From Saprospiraceae bacterium (GTDB lineage: Bacteria; Bacteroidota; Bacteroidia; Chitinophagales; Saprospiraceae), in contig JAHBTU010000003.1 in the NCBI GenBank assembly GCA_019638455.1, positions 868,001 to 932,000 on the forward strand: 64,000 bases of DNA, written 5' to 3'. The position numbers were made by a program, and so were the translations under genes. Each line of letters begins with the position of its first letter. Position 1 is the stretch's first letter. Below are positions 51,301-59,363 of the stretch, in pieces. The notes below the pieces were generated by a model. That model saw only the letters and a program-made list of their open reading frames with translations, made no database searches and had not been told where the DNA came from.

Positions 51301-51691
51301 CTTTTACTTCCTGAGCGGCATAGCCTAGTGATTTTTTCTCGCGGCTGATGCCAAGCGCCGTCACGATGACTTCTTGCAACTTGGTGTCTTGCGTGAGCGA
51401 AATGTTCAGGATGGGAGATGTGCCGACGGTCACGGTTTGAGCGGCATAGCCGACCAATGTCACGGTGAGCACTTCGCCGGGTGCGGCATCCAAGGCGAAA
51501 TTGCCATCGGCATCAGATACGGTGCCGCGCGATTGCCCTTGCACCGCGACGGTGGCACCAGGCAGGGTTTCGTTGGTTTGGGCATCCCTCACAGTGCCGC
51601 TCAGACGCTGAGCATTGGCACTTGCTAAGGACAAGAGAAGAGCTGCAAGGGCATAGAACACGCCCTTGAAGGTTTGAAAAAAAGCCTTCAT
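48383..51691 (-). CDS. SusC/RagA-family TonB-linked outer-membrane transporter
   Basis: 1102 aa from ATG 51691 (MKAFFQTFKGVFYALAALLL), with the signal peptide ending ANAQ. A carboxypeptidase-regulatory-like domain (LSGTVRDAQTNETLPGATVA) is followed by the TonB-box/plug region with LQEVIVTALGISREKKSLGYA, NSLAGKVAGVTIVGNPSG and LFVVDGVPI, then a C-terminal 22-strand barrel ending WGVNVGFRF. With SusD it forms an energy-dependent importer. A TACTTTTG -7 element lies about 140 bp upstream. No ECF sigma/anti-sigma or hybrid two-component regulator is adjacent. Confidence 0.93.
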   Translation of the reverse strand: MKAFFQTFKGVFYALAALLLSLASANAQRLSGTVRDAQTNETLPGATVAVQGQSRGTVSDADGNFALDAAPGEVLTVTLVGYAAQTVTVGTSPILNISLTQDTKLQEVIVTALGISREKKSLGYAAQEVKGEDLTKARETNIVNSLAGKVAGVTIVGNPSGIGSSSRITIRGERSLNINRNQPLFVVDGVPITNDFRGSSGSSFQEADYGNGAGFVNPDDVESITVLKGASAAALYGSRANNGVILITTKTGKNTKGIGVSVNSTVSFENVLRLPDYQNVYGQGLGGFFEFSDGNGGGIADGVDESWGPRYEGQLIKQFDSPTTNGFRGGDVGNLFTSIGPVDLDKQLAARGEIIPTPWVARPNNVRDFFETGVTQTHNVALTGSNPNGDFRLSYTWLDQVGTVPNTDLKRNTLSFAGGYNLSSKLRVRTAINYLNNKSDNRPNLSYGTENIMYLFNCWLGRQVDLAAMRDYWQAGRTGLNQFGYNYNYHDNPYFNLYENTNSQDINRVYGNVSLTYDLTDELSVMLRSGADVSNEFRARRRAYSTQRFQRGSYREERLGLSEINTDFLISYKKPLSQRFDLNLGFGGNAMRQVGRFSDVIAPELAVPGIYALSNSRVALQNLTNTPFSEKRINSLYATGQLGFNNYLYLDLSARNDWSSTLPSNSRSYLYYAANLSAVVSDMLNLNPSGALSFAKVRFGVAQVGNDTDPYQLATIFNAQQPVLGSPSYSESSVLVNANLKPEISTSIETGFDVRFFRNRLGLDFTYYNTQSKNQILPIPLSNTTGYSARIINAGLIENQGVEVTLNITPIRSRHFSWDVAFNFSRNRSKVKDLFTDPVSGQEVTNYVLASRYVTVEARVGEQMGSMYGIGFARVSSDPNDKYYDPTGQYVGQIVYNAQGKPIETPSRILLGNYNPDWLGGIGNTFTFKGVSLGVLFDIRRGGEVYSHTQTVGREGGQISETLEGRANGYDINLPGNGVIGQGVVQNGDGSFKPNETKLSAREWHTSYTLGRRLIEGMIYDASFTKLREVRLGYTLPNRLFGNSSLRDLSISLVGRNLALWTKVPHIDPETSSTAGGTVIPGVESVALPSTRSWGVNVGFRF

Positions 51692-51829
51692 AGATAGAGA
51701 AAGTTGAGTGATGGAAAAGAGATTAAACCCTTTGGCGGAAAAATGCTCGTCGGGCAAATGGAATGTTTAGGAAACTAAGCGTAAGAACCGGAAAACATTT
51801 TCCCGGCTGAATTCGGCGACAAAAGTAGA

Positions 51830-51837
51830 AGGGCGCT
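51830..51837 (-). promoter_or_regulatory. Candidate -7 element for susC
   Basis: On the minus strand TACTTTTG matches TAnnTTTG and would give a 5' UTR of about 130 nt. The -33 region is weak. The rest of 51692-52002 shows no gene. Confidence 0.45.
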
Positions 51838-52002
51838 CGCGCAGGGTCGGAAAGAGCGGTTTAAGTTTGGGTTAAGTTGTTGAAAAACAATTGGTTGGTT
51901 AATTTATTGTAACCTTCGCGTGGAAGTGATGTAAACTGGCTGATTCTAATTTATTGGGGTGGGGCTGAGGTTTCGAAAAGTACTGTGAGCAAAGGAGAGC
52001 CA

Positions 52003-52773
52003 TCAGTCGTTGAGCTGCGCGGTCCAGATGCTGATTTCTTGCTCCCCATAGTTGACTACCACGGGCAAATCGGGCCGAGTTACGGCATTGACCAACACGC
52101 CTTCGTTTTCAAAGCCCCTGAACAGGCAAAATTCAAGGCGGTGGGCATGAGAGGTATAGTAGGAGAGGTATTCCTCAATGACCAAGCGTACTTTTTCGAA
52201 GCCGAACCAGTTGTCCGCATCGAACTGATAGAACCACAATGCAAAAGCAAAGCTTCCGTAGTGCGCGTCTGGGAAGAACTCGGGCTGGCTTTTTTGGAGC
52301 AATAAATTGGCCAAACGGGCAGCCTTCGGGCTTCCAAGTTTGGGCACGGCCATAAGCTCCACCTGCATCCCCACCCAAGTTGTGAGATGCGTGATGTTTT
52401 GCGTGATTTCCAAAAAGTTTTTTCGATTGTCGAACCGAACGGTGTGATGTTCGAGCTCCCAGTTTTCCAATATCACATACTCGTACATTTTGCCGCGAAA
52501 GTGCTTGGCTGCTGGGATGGCTACGCTATGCGCTAAATCTTTGAGTTTGTCGGTGCCAAACCCCGCGACGCTCAATACCTGATTGATGCTGCTGAATCGT
52601 TTCCCGGGCAGTTTGTCGCGCTTGTCGAGCAGGCGCTGTGCCACCTCTCTACCGATGGTGTAGCCATTTCCTTGGTGGTCTTGCACCACGTTTGGGTTTA
52701 TGATGTCTTCGGTGGATTTGGCATGGTTGAGAAAGAGGAGAACGCGCTCGTGTATATGTTTGCCGATAGTCAT
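52003..52773 (-). CDS. Uncharacterised protein with helix-hairpin-helix segment
   Basis: 256 aa from ATG 52773 (MTIGKHIHERVLLFLNHAKS). Residues about 45-75 (LLDKRDKLPGKRFSSINQVLSVAGFGTDKL) read as a helix-hairpin-helix unit like those in ComEA and DNA-binding proteins. The rest (YEYVILENWELEHHTVRFDN, FAFALWFYQFDADNWFGFEK) is unlike any family I recognise. No signal peptide. It is followed upstream by the 561-aa gene on the same strand across a repeat-bearing gap; a functional link between the two is possible but unproven. Confidence 0.6.
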   Translation of the reverse strand: MTIGKHIHERVLLFLNHAKSTEDIINPNVVQDHQGNGYTIGREVAQRLLDKRDKLPGKRFSSINQVLSVAGFGTDKLKDLAHSVAIPAAKHFRGKMYEYVILENWELEHHTVRFDNRKNFLEITQNITHLTTWVGMQVELMAVPKLGSPKAARLANLLLQKSQPEFFPDAHYGSFAFALWFYQFDADNWFGFEKVRLVIEEYLSYYTSHAHRLEFCLFRGFENEGVLVNAVTRPDLPVVVNYGEQEISIWTAQLND

Positions 52774-52811
52774 GGTAGGAAGTTTTGCTAAGACATTGGG
52801 TGTGTCGTAAT

Positions 52812-52997
52812 TTGAAATTTTGCCACAAAGGCGCGAAGACACAAAGGTTTTATACCCGGCATCGCCAAGTTTTGGGCATGATTATAAGCGCAATCCGCTC
52901 AAAATCAAGGACGTCAATCATGGTGAACTGACAAATCCTGACGAATCGAGGTAGAAAATCAATTTCTTTGAGTCTTTGCGACTTTGTGGCAACTTCA
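52812..52997. repeat. Interspersed CCACAAAG-type inverted repeat, copy 2
   Basis: The left arm around TTTTGCCACAAAGGCGCGAAG and the right arm CTTTGCGACTTTGTGGCAA pair over about 35 nt around a ~110-nt unrelated centre. The family is the same as 26963-27043. Non-coding. Confidence 0.65.
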
Positions 52998-53019
52998 AGA
53001 CATTTGAATCACGGTGTGA

Positions 53020-54675
53020 TTAGTTGACACCATAGATATATGGCAATTGCTCGTCATCGGGCCAACGCGGGATGATGATGAAAAAGCCATGGTCAGACAG
53101 GTCGGGCAGCGAAAGGGAGAAAAGCCAGTTGTCCTCCACCGCCTCTCCGTTGCTCGGGCTGTTGTCGGAGCACTCAATGGGCAAAAACTCGATTTGACCG
53201 CTTTTGAGGTATCGCATGATATGATGCTTGATGGCGGCGCGATACTCCATCGGGTCGTCAAAGTCCTGTTCGTCCACTTCGTCCCTATGTACTTCCTTGA
53301 CGATGTTGAAAACTGATTGAGGCGTGAGATAATCGTGGAGGGCCGTGTTGAGCGCCTGACGGAGTATTCCGGGGAAGTATCTCCAATCGGGGCCAAAACG
53401 GTGACGTTGCGCCTCGTAGTTCTCCTGCGAGATGGTCCAACGCAAGCCCTCCAATCCAAACTCTTCGTGCACGACGTGTTGAATAGAATCCTCGAACGGG
53501 GCATCGTTGGGGATGAAACCGTCGTTCCAGCTAGCGTTTTCGATGTCGCCTGTACGATTGGCGGTGATGATGAAGCGCACGTTGGTCTTGCGCGGCATTT
53601 CCAAGCCGAACACCCAAACGTCGTCCGTGTCAGGCCAAAAGTTTTCAGGCACCGGGAAAGCGGGGTCGTCGGGCGAAGAAAGCAAGCGTAGTTTTCCTGT
53701 CTCTATGTATTCGCGTTGGTATGCTTGGATGGATTTGTCGGGGTCGGGCCAAATTTCCTGCATGATGAAATCGCGGAAAGAAAAGCTGCTTTCTCCGTTG
53801 AAGATGCCTTCGTGCAAGGCGGCGAAAAGCGAGTTGCCAAAGTTCTGGTTGGGCGTGAGCGCCAGTTGGCGCTGCACTTCATTGGTGTCAATGTCCAATT
53901 CCAGATTTAGAAATTGCGCGAATTGACGTGTCACTTTGACTATCAGGCTGTCCAAGTCGAGCGTTCTGGAAAAGTAGCCTATGCTGTACTGCGTAGGTTG
54001 GTCGCGCAACACAAAGGCTGCAAATTGCGCGGGGAATAGGTCTGGTATGTGCAGTCCGAATATCCAAAAACGCTGAAAATCAAGCGATTCAGGCAAGTCA
54101 AAGTCCAAGGGGACTTGTGTCGTCGTTGGTTCGGCAGGGATGAGGAGGAGCGTGCCAGTATTCAGATACGATTTCAGGATTTCCTCTGGCGAGTTGCTTT
54201 CGTTGTAAGCCAAGTCGCGGCGCGACACTACGGCGGCAAGGCTCAATTGGCCTTGTCCCCAGCGCAGAAAGGCTGACAGCGCCCCGCGCAGCGCAGGGAT
54301 AAAGCCTCTCGAAGGGAAATTCTTGTGTTGGCGCGCCACTTCGTCGAGGTCTATTTTCCACTTGAGGCCGCGCAGCCCGAATTCGTGGCGCACGACGCGG
54401 CGAATGAGCTTGTTGAGGTCGCCGATGTTGTTGCGCTCAAGCTCCTCATCAAGCCATTTTTTTGCAGGTTCGGTAAAAGTGTACTGTTGAGCAGCGTATT
54501 GCAAGGTACGCCATTCGATGTCGGTGATGCCTCGACCGTCGAGTGCCATTTGGTAAAGCTGCTGAATTTCGTCGAGCGAAATACGGCTTTCGCCGCGTCC
54601 TTGCGTGAAGGATTCGGCAGATAGGAGCAGGTTGCGGTCGTAGCGTACCCCTCTGATGATTTTGTAGTAGGACAT
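53020..54675 (-). CDS. Uncharacterised protein with three repeated modules
   Basis: 551 aa from ATG 54675 (MSYYKIIRGVRYDRNLLLSA). The N-terminal ~80 residues (GRGESRISLDEIQQLYQMAL, DIEWRTLQYAAQQYTFTEPA) form a helical, EF-hand-like domain seen in assorted bacterial proteins. Three modules follow, each ending in a similar strand: FWIFGLHIPD, VWVFGLEMPR and NWLFSLSLPD. The preceding helices also repeat (RHEFGLRGLKWKI, HEEFGLEGLRWTI, LNLELDIDTNE). There is no signal peptide or membrane span. I do not recognise the family. The gene lies 247 bp upstream of the helix-hairpin-helix gene on the same strand. Confidence 0.65.
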   Translation of the reverse strand: MSYYKIIRGVRYDRNLLLSAESFTQGRGESRISLDEIQQLYQMALDGRGITDIEWRTLQYAAQQYTFTEPAKKWLDEELERNNIGDLNKLIRRVVRHEFGLRGLKWKIDLDEVARQHKNFPSRGFIPALRGALSAFLRWGQGQLSLAAVVSRRDLAYNESNSPEEILKSYLNTGTLLLIPAEPTTTQVPLDFDLPESLDFQRFWIFGLHIPDLFPAQFAAFVLRDQPTQYSIGYFSRTLDLDSLIVKVTRQFAQFLNLELDIDTNEVQRQLALTPNQNFGNSLFAALHEGIFNGESSFSFRDFIMQEIWPDPDKSIQAYQREYIETGKLRLLSSPDDPAFPVPENFWPDTDDVWVFGLEMPRKTNVRFIITANRTGDIENASWNDGFIPNDAPFEDSIQHVVHEEFGLEGLRWTISQENYEAQRHRFGPDWRYFPGILRQALNTALHDYLTPQSVFNIVKEVHRDEVDEQDFDDPMEYRAAIKHHIMRYLKSGQIEFLPIECSDNSPSNGEAVEDNWLFSLSLPDLSDHGFFIIIPRWPDDEQLPYIYGVN

Positions 54676-54831
54676 AAGATGCAAGATTTGATTTTGAGCC
54701 TGCAACTTATGCGCGACTTGTGAACAGAGCGTTAAACCAAAATTAAGAATGATGTGAACGTGGCAAGAGCATTCAAGACGCTCACAAATGCCCTAAGCGG
54801 ATTTTTCGGATTTTTGCCCCAAAAACGCACT

Positions 54832-55599
54832 ATGAGAATACTGTTGTTTGTCTTGCTGCTGTGCGCAACGGGCGGGAAACGCCTGCGAGGGCAAATCGTG
54901 AACATCGAAGATTTGAGAATCCAAACCACCAACGACTCCACACGCTGGTACGGCACGCTGCGAGCGGCGTTCAACTACACCAAGGTGCAACAGACCGTGT
55001 ATCAGTGGCAGGCGGACTCGCGGGTACAATATAAGCGCCAACGCCACATCGGCTTGCTGCTGCTCAATTACAACCTGCTGAAAGCGGGCAACAACGATTT
55101 CTTGAACAGTGCCTTCGCGCACCTGCGCTACAACTACAACTTGACCGATTCGTGGGTGTGGGAGGCGTATGGCCAGATGCAGACGAACCGGCTGATATTG
55201 ATTCGCAATCGGAACTTGGTCGGCACGGGTTTGCGCAAACGATTCTTGTTGAGCGCCGACAAGCGCAGCCGCCTTTACCTCGGCGCTTCTTGGATGTGGG
55301 AGCGCAACGAATTTCTGGAGGAGCCTCGCCAACTCTCGTGGAACCGACTCAGCACCTACATTTCGGTATCGCTGCGCCCGCCCGACAGCAAAATTGCGTT
55401 TGTCGCCACAAACTATTGGCAACCAGTGGTCGGACTCATCAAAAACTACCGCTTTTTATCTGATTGGGCTTTGGTGATGCCGATTCACCGGAAACTGAAT
55501 TTTACGCTGAATTTTACCTTCACAAGAGAAATTGGTTTGCCAGAGGGCGCTCCTGTCGAGACGGTCAACTGGCGCAATGGCCTCTTGCTGACGCTGTAG
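54832..55599 (+). CDS. DUF481 outer-membrane-type protein
   Basis: 255 aa from ATG 54832 (MRILLFVLLLCATGGKRLRG), with a signal peptide. The body is DUF481-like beta sheet: RIQTTNDSTRWYGTLRAAF, a HIGLLLLNYNLLKAG region, YNYNLTDSWVWEAYGQMQTN, then GLRKRFLLSADKRSRLYLGA and a C-terminal LNFTLNFTFTREIGLPEG. A porin- or barrel-like outer-membrane protein of unknown role. It is divergent from the triplicated gene and converges on the Crp/Fnr gene. Confidence 0.8.
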   Translation: MRILLFVLLLCATGGKRLRGQIVNIEDLRIQTTNDSTRWYGTLRAAFNYTKVQQTVYQWQADSRVQYKRQRHIGLLLLNYNLLKAGNNDFLNSAFAHLRYNYNLTDSWVWEAYGQMQTNRLILIRNRNLVGTGLRKRFLLSADKRSRLYLGASWMWERNEFLEEPRQLSWNRLSTYISVSLRPPDSKIAFVATNYWQPVVGLIKNYRFLSDWALVMPIHRKLNFTLNFTFTREIGLPEGAPVETVNWRNGLLLTL

Positions 55600-55614
55600 A
55601 TGGCGAGGGTTTTT

Positions 55615-55656
55615 TCCAAAAAACAGCGGGCATCCCGACCTGTGTCGAAATGCCCG
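55615..55656 (-). terminator. Terminator between DUF481 and crp-family genes
   Basis: CGGGCAT ... ATGCCCG stem; on the minus strand it is followed by CTGTTTTTTGG, as expected for a Rho-independent terminator of the crp-family gene. A T-run is also present on the plus side further out. Confidence 0.55.
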
Positions 55657-55719
55657 TTGCGATGCGTGTTTTTTTTTACTCCAAAAGCACATTCTCACAT
55701 TCACAAGCCTGCGCCACAT

Positions 55720-56400
55720 TCAATTCAACTTGTCCAAGTCCCGAATCAAAATCGAGTTGCGGTTGAAGTGAATCAGGTTCGACTTGCGCAGTTCGTTGAG
55801 AATCGCCGTCACGGTTTGACGGCTTGCGCCGACGAGGTTGGCGATGTCCTGCTGGGTGAGGCCGTGTTTCAGCAGCGTTTCAAAACCCACTTGACGCCCT
55901 CTTTCTCCGGCGCTTTCTTTCAAGAACTCCACGATGCGCGTGCGCACATCTTTGAGGATGAGCGATTCCCATTGGCGCTCGGCTTTGCGGAGCCGTTCGC
56001 CGATGAAAAGCATCACAGATTGCGACAAATGGAAATGTTGCTGCATCAAATGTCTGAAATCATCTACTTTCACCCGGAAATAAGTGACATCTTGGTTCAT
56101 ACTGGAGGCAAACTCGGCACGCTGCTGCTCGCCGGTGAGACCCAATTCGCCAAACACAGTGTAGGGATGTTGAATACTTTTGATGATTTCGCGGCCATCA
56201 GGTGAAAAAATCCCGATTTTCACCGCGCCATTGGTAAGCATACAGATGTAGTCGCTCGGCTCGTCGGCCAAGTAGATGAAAGAATGTTTCGGAGTGGTTT
56301 TCAATTCGCCCATTTGCGCAAGCCGTTGCAAGTCGGCCTGCGAGAGCGACGAGAGCAACGGAAAACGCTGTAATGTGCTGAGCAAGGTTGGTGCGTCCAT
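55720..56400 (-). CDS. Crp/Fnr-family transcriptional regulator
   Basis: 226 aa. The N-terminal cyclic-nucleotide-binding-type domain (LSSLSQADLQRLAQMGELKT, VKIGIFSPDGREIIKSIQHP, VFGELGLTGEQQRAEFASS) is followed by a dimerisation helix and a C-terminal winged helix (LTQQDIANLVGASRQTVTAI, LNELRKSNLIHFNRN). There are no Cys residues for an Fe-S cluster, so it is not a classical Fnr. Targets cannot be told; it is next to the repeat block upstream of glgB. Confidence 0.88.
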   Translation of the reverse strand: MDAPTLLSTLQRFPLLSSLSQADLQRLAQMGELKTTPKHSFIYLADEPSDYICMLTNGAVKIGIFSPDGREIIKSIQHPYTVFGELGLTGEQQRAEFASSMNQDVTYFRVKVDDFRHLMQQHFHLSQSVMLFIGERLRKAERQWESLILKDVRTRIVEFLKESAGERGRQVGFETLLKHGLTQQDIANLVGASRQTVTAILNELRKSNLIHFNRNSILIRDLDKLN

Positions 56401-56577
56401 AGATTCTGCCTTTCGGTTTTGACAAGTGACAGGGAGGCGACATTCTGTAAAACCAAAACTGTGCCAAGCGAATCTTCAAAAACGCAATCAAACATATTCA
56501 AAGGGGTTTGCGCTACCTTTCACCCCAAACTGGTTAGCGTATCGAGGAAGGCCTTGCGCCAAGATGATTCGTTCTTT

Positions 56578-57224
56578 GTAAAATCTTAGGTGGAGGGTTG
56601 AAGGTAGAAGGTAGAGGGTTGAGGGTTGAAGGTTGAGGGTTGAGGGTAGAAGGTTGAAGGTAGAGGGTTGAGGGTAGAGGGTAGAGGGTTGAGGGTAGAA
56701 GGTTGAGGGTAGAAGGTTGAGGGTGTTCAAAAAACTGTGTCAGCGCGTGGAATGTGATTAACACAGCGTGCATTGAGTGCTGCACAGAGAGCTACAGAAG
56801 TTTGATTTTCCAGCAATTCTCGGTTTGTCGGGTTTTAGAGGTGTCGTCCCGGAAGAATGGCGGGGTGACATCTCAAAAACAGGTCGAGATGTCACCTTTT
56901 TCGTTCTCATAAGATAACACCTCTTACAAACCGAGAATGGCTGTTGATTTACCCTATGTTGAAAGAAACACTGCTGGAGACTCAACACAGTTTTTTGAAC
57001 ACCCTCAACCCTCTACCTTCAACCCTCTACCTTCTACCTTCAACCTTCTACCTTCAACCTTCTACCCTCTACCTTCAACCTTCTACCTTCAACCTTCAAC
57101 CTTCAACCCTCTACCTTCAACCCTCTACCCTCTACCCTCAACCTTCTACCCTCAACCCTCAACCTTCAACCCTCTACCTTCTACCCTCTACCTTCTACCT
57201 TCAACCCTCTACCTAAGATTTTAC
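56578..57224. repeat. 647-bp inverted repeat of heptamer arrays around a palindromic element
   Basis: Left end GTAAAATCTTAGG is mirrored by CCTAAGATTTTAC at the right end. Inside, 7-bp units (GGGTTGA, AGGTAGA, AGGTTGA) on the left pair with the reverse-complement units on the right. The inner ends GTTCAAAAAACTGTGT and ACACAGTTTTTTGAAC also mirror each other. The arms differ in unit number (about 140 and 220 bp of repeats). The centre holds palindromic element copy 3. No gene is supported in 56401-57291. Confidence 0.9.
56814..56940. repeat. ~127-bp palindromic (MITE-like) element, copy 3
   Basis: CAATTCTCGGTTTGT ... ACAAACCGAGAATGG form 15-nt near-perfect terminal inverted repeats. The interior (GGTGTCGTCCCGGAAGAATG, GAGATGTCACC) is clearly related to copies 1 and 2 but more diverged. 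Confidence 0.75.
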
Positions 57225-57291
57225 CATTCTTTTCGTCAACAAAACCACTTTGCCCTGATGAAGGGCTTAAAACCCAACAACGAGCAGAACC

Positions 57292-59298
57292 ATGCCAACT
57301 GTCAAATTTCATTCGCTACTCACCGACTTCGACATCGCACTATATCAAGCCGGTAAACACTTCCAATTGCATCACAAAATGGGCAGCCACATCGTGGAGG
57401 TGGACGGGCAGCGCGGTGTCTGCTTCTCCGTGTGGGCGCCCAATGCCAAGCGCGTCAGCGTCACCGGCGACTTCAACAGCTGGAATCCCGACGCGCACAT
57501 TCTCAACCCGCGATGGGACAGCAGCGGCATCTGGGAAGGCTTTATTCCCGGCCTCGACAAAGGCACGGTGTATAAATACCACGTCAAAACGTGGGATGGC
57601 TTCGGGTTGGACAAAGGCGACCCTTTCGCTCTATTGTGGGAGACACCACCCAAAACCGCTTCCATTGTCTGGGAATTTGGCTACAAATGGAAAGATGACA
57701 AATGGCTGAAAACTCGACGCGAACGCGCCTTCAAGCCACAGCCGTGGTCGGTGTATGAGGTGCACCCCGGCTCGTGGAAAAAGATTCCGAAAGAAATGAA
57801 CCGCTCGCTCAACTTCCGCGAAATGGCCGACGACCTCGTGCCTTACGTCAAAGACATGGGCTTTACCCACATCGAATTCATGCCCGTCATGGAACACCCC
57901 TACTTCCCCTCTTGGGGCTACCAAATCACGGGCTATTTCGCGCCGACGAGCCGCTCGGGCCAGCCCGAGGATTTGATGCACTTGATAGACAAATGCCACG
58001 AGGCGGGCATCGGAGTGATACTCGACTGGGTTCCTTCGCATTTCCCCAGCGACATACACGGGCTGTATTTGTTTGATGGCACGCACATCTACGAGTATTC
58101 CGATATGCGCCGGGGGTATCACCCGGATTGGAACAGTTATGTGTTCGACTACGGTCGCAATGAGGTGCGCTCGTTCCTCATATCCAACGCCTTGTTCTGG
58201 TTGGAGCATTATCATGTGGACGGGCTGCGAGTGGATGCGGTCGCTTCCATGCTCTATCACGACTATTCGCGCAAAGAAGGGGAGTGGATTCCGAACATTT
58301 ATGGCGGCAGGGAAAATCTGGAGGCCATTTCTTTCCTCAAAGACTTCAATGAAGCTGTTTCCAAAAACTACCCCGGCGTAGAGACCATTGCCGAGGAAAG
58401 CACTGCATTTCCAGCGGTGACGCATCCCACGTTCGATGGCGGCCTCGGCTTCGGCCAAAAATGGATGATGGGCTGGATGCACGATACCATAGAGTACTTC
58501 AAGCGCCCTCCCATTTTCCGCCGCTGGCACCAAAGCGAAATCACGTTTTCGATGATTTACGCTTTTTCCGAAAAATTCATGCTCCCGCTCAGCCACGACG
58601 AGGTGGTGCACATGAAAGCCAGCCTGCTTTACAAAATGCCCGGCGACGAATGGCAAAAGTTCGCCAACCTCCGCGCTCTCTTCGGCCACCAATGGACGCA
58701 CCCCGGCTCGCAAATCCTCTTCATGGGCGGCGAAATAGGTCAAACCAGCGAATGGAGCCACGACCTCGGCGTGGCTTGGCATTTGCTCAAATACGACCTC
58801 CACAAAGGCGTGCAGGCTTGGGTGAAAGACCTCAACCACCTCTACTCATCCCGAAAGGCGCTCTGGTTCAATGCTTTTTCACCCGAAGGATACGAATGGA
58901 TTTCAGGCGACGACACCGAAAACTGCGTGCTTGCTTACCTCCGCAAAGGCGAGCCGAGCGACAAGGTGCTGCTCGTGATTTGTCATTTCAATGCCAACGT
59001 TATGGCTGAATACACCGTTGGGGTACCCTACGGAGGTGTCTGGAAAGAAGTGCTCAATAGCGACGACAAAAAGTATGGCGGCACCGGCATCGTGAATGGA
59101 ACATTAAAAGCTAAAAAAGCAGCCTCTCACGGGAAGGAGTATTCGGTCACGTTCCAACTGCCCCCCTTGTGCGTGATGATTTTTGAAGGGGAGGAGGTGC
59201 CAGCCCCCAAGCAAAAGGCCGAAGGGCGCGAAACGAAAAAGGCAGGAACCGGGAAAAAGTCCCCCTCACCCCGCAAACAAAAGACCCAAAAAGCCTGA
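57292..59298 (+). CDS. glgB: 1,4-alpha-glucan branching enzyme
   Basis: 668 aa. A CBM48 domain at about residues 25-120 (VCFSVWAPNAKRVSVTGDFN) precedes a GH13_9 catalytic barrel: WGYQITGYFAPTSR, HVDGLRVDAVASMLY (nucleophile Asp), VETIAEEST (acid/base Glu) and LPLSHDEVVH. The last ~40 residues form a Lys/Pro-rich tail (KKAGTGKKSPSPRKQKTQKA) absent from typical GlgB and of unknown role. The enzyme makes alpha-1,6 branches in glycogen. No other glg genes are adjacent. The start lies shortly after the 647-bp inverted repeat. Confidence 0.92.
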   Translation: MPTVKFHSLLTDFDIALYQAGKHFQLHHKMGSHIVEVDGQRGVCFSVWAPNAKRVSVTGDFNSWNPDAHILNPRWDSSGIWEGFIPGLDKGTVYKYHVKTWDGFGLDKGDPFALLWETPPKTASIVWEFGYKWKDDKWLKTRRERAFKPQPWSVYEVHPGSWKKIPKEMNRSLNFREMADDLVPYVKDMGFTHIEFMPVMEHPYFPSWGYQITGYFAPTSRSGQPEDLMHLIDKCHEAGIGVILDWVPSHFPSDIHGLYLFDGTHIYEYSDMRRGYHPDWNSYVFDYGRNEVRSFLISNALFWLEHYHVDGLRVDAVASMLYHDYSRKEGEWIPNIYGGRENLEAISFLKDFNEAVSKNYPGVETIAEESTAFPAVTHPTFDGGLGFGQKWMMGWMHDTIEYFKRPPIFRRWHQSEITFSMIYAFSEKFMLPLSHDEVVHMKASLLYKMPGDEWQKFANLRALFGHQWTHPGSQILFMGGEIGQTSEWSHDLGVAWHLLKYDLHKGVQAWVKDLNHLYSSRKALWFNAFSPEGYEWISGDDTENCVLAYLRKGEPSDKVLLVICHFNANVMAEYTVGVPYGGVWKEVLNSDDKKYGGTGIVNGTLKAKKAASHGKEYSVTFQLPPLCVMIFEGEEVPAPKQKAEGRETKKAGTGKKSPSPRKQKTQKA

Positions 59299-59309
59299 CA
59301 GAGGGGCAA

Positions 59310-59343
59310 TTTGAAATGCCCCCCTGAAAAACCGCTATCTTTG
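59310..59343 (+). promoter_or_regulatory. Bacteroidota-type promoter for the Uma2 gene
   Basis: TTTG (59310-59313), 22 nt and TATCTTTG (59336-59343) fit the -33/-7 consensus. It is about 20 bp upstream of the ATG. Confidence 0.55.
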
Positions 59344-59363
59344 TTTCCACAAAACAGTAGATT

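Noticed and set aside
57631..58839. 402-codon minus-strand frame opposite glgB
   Set aside because: Shadow of the well-conserved branching enzyme.
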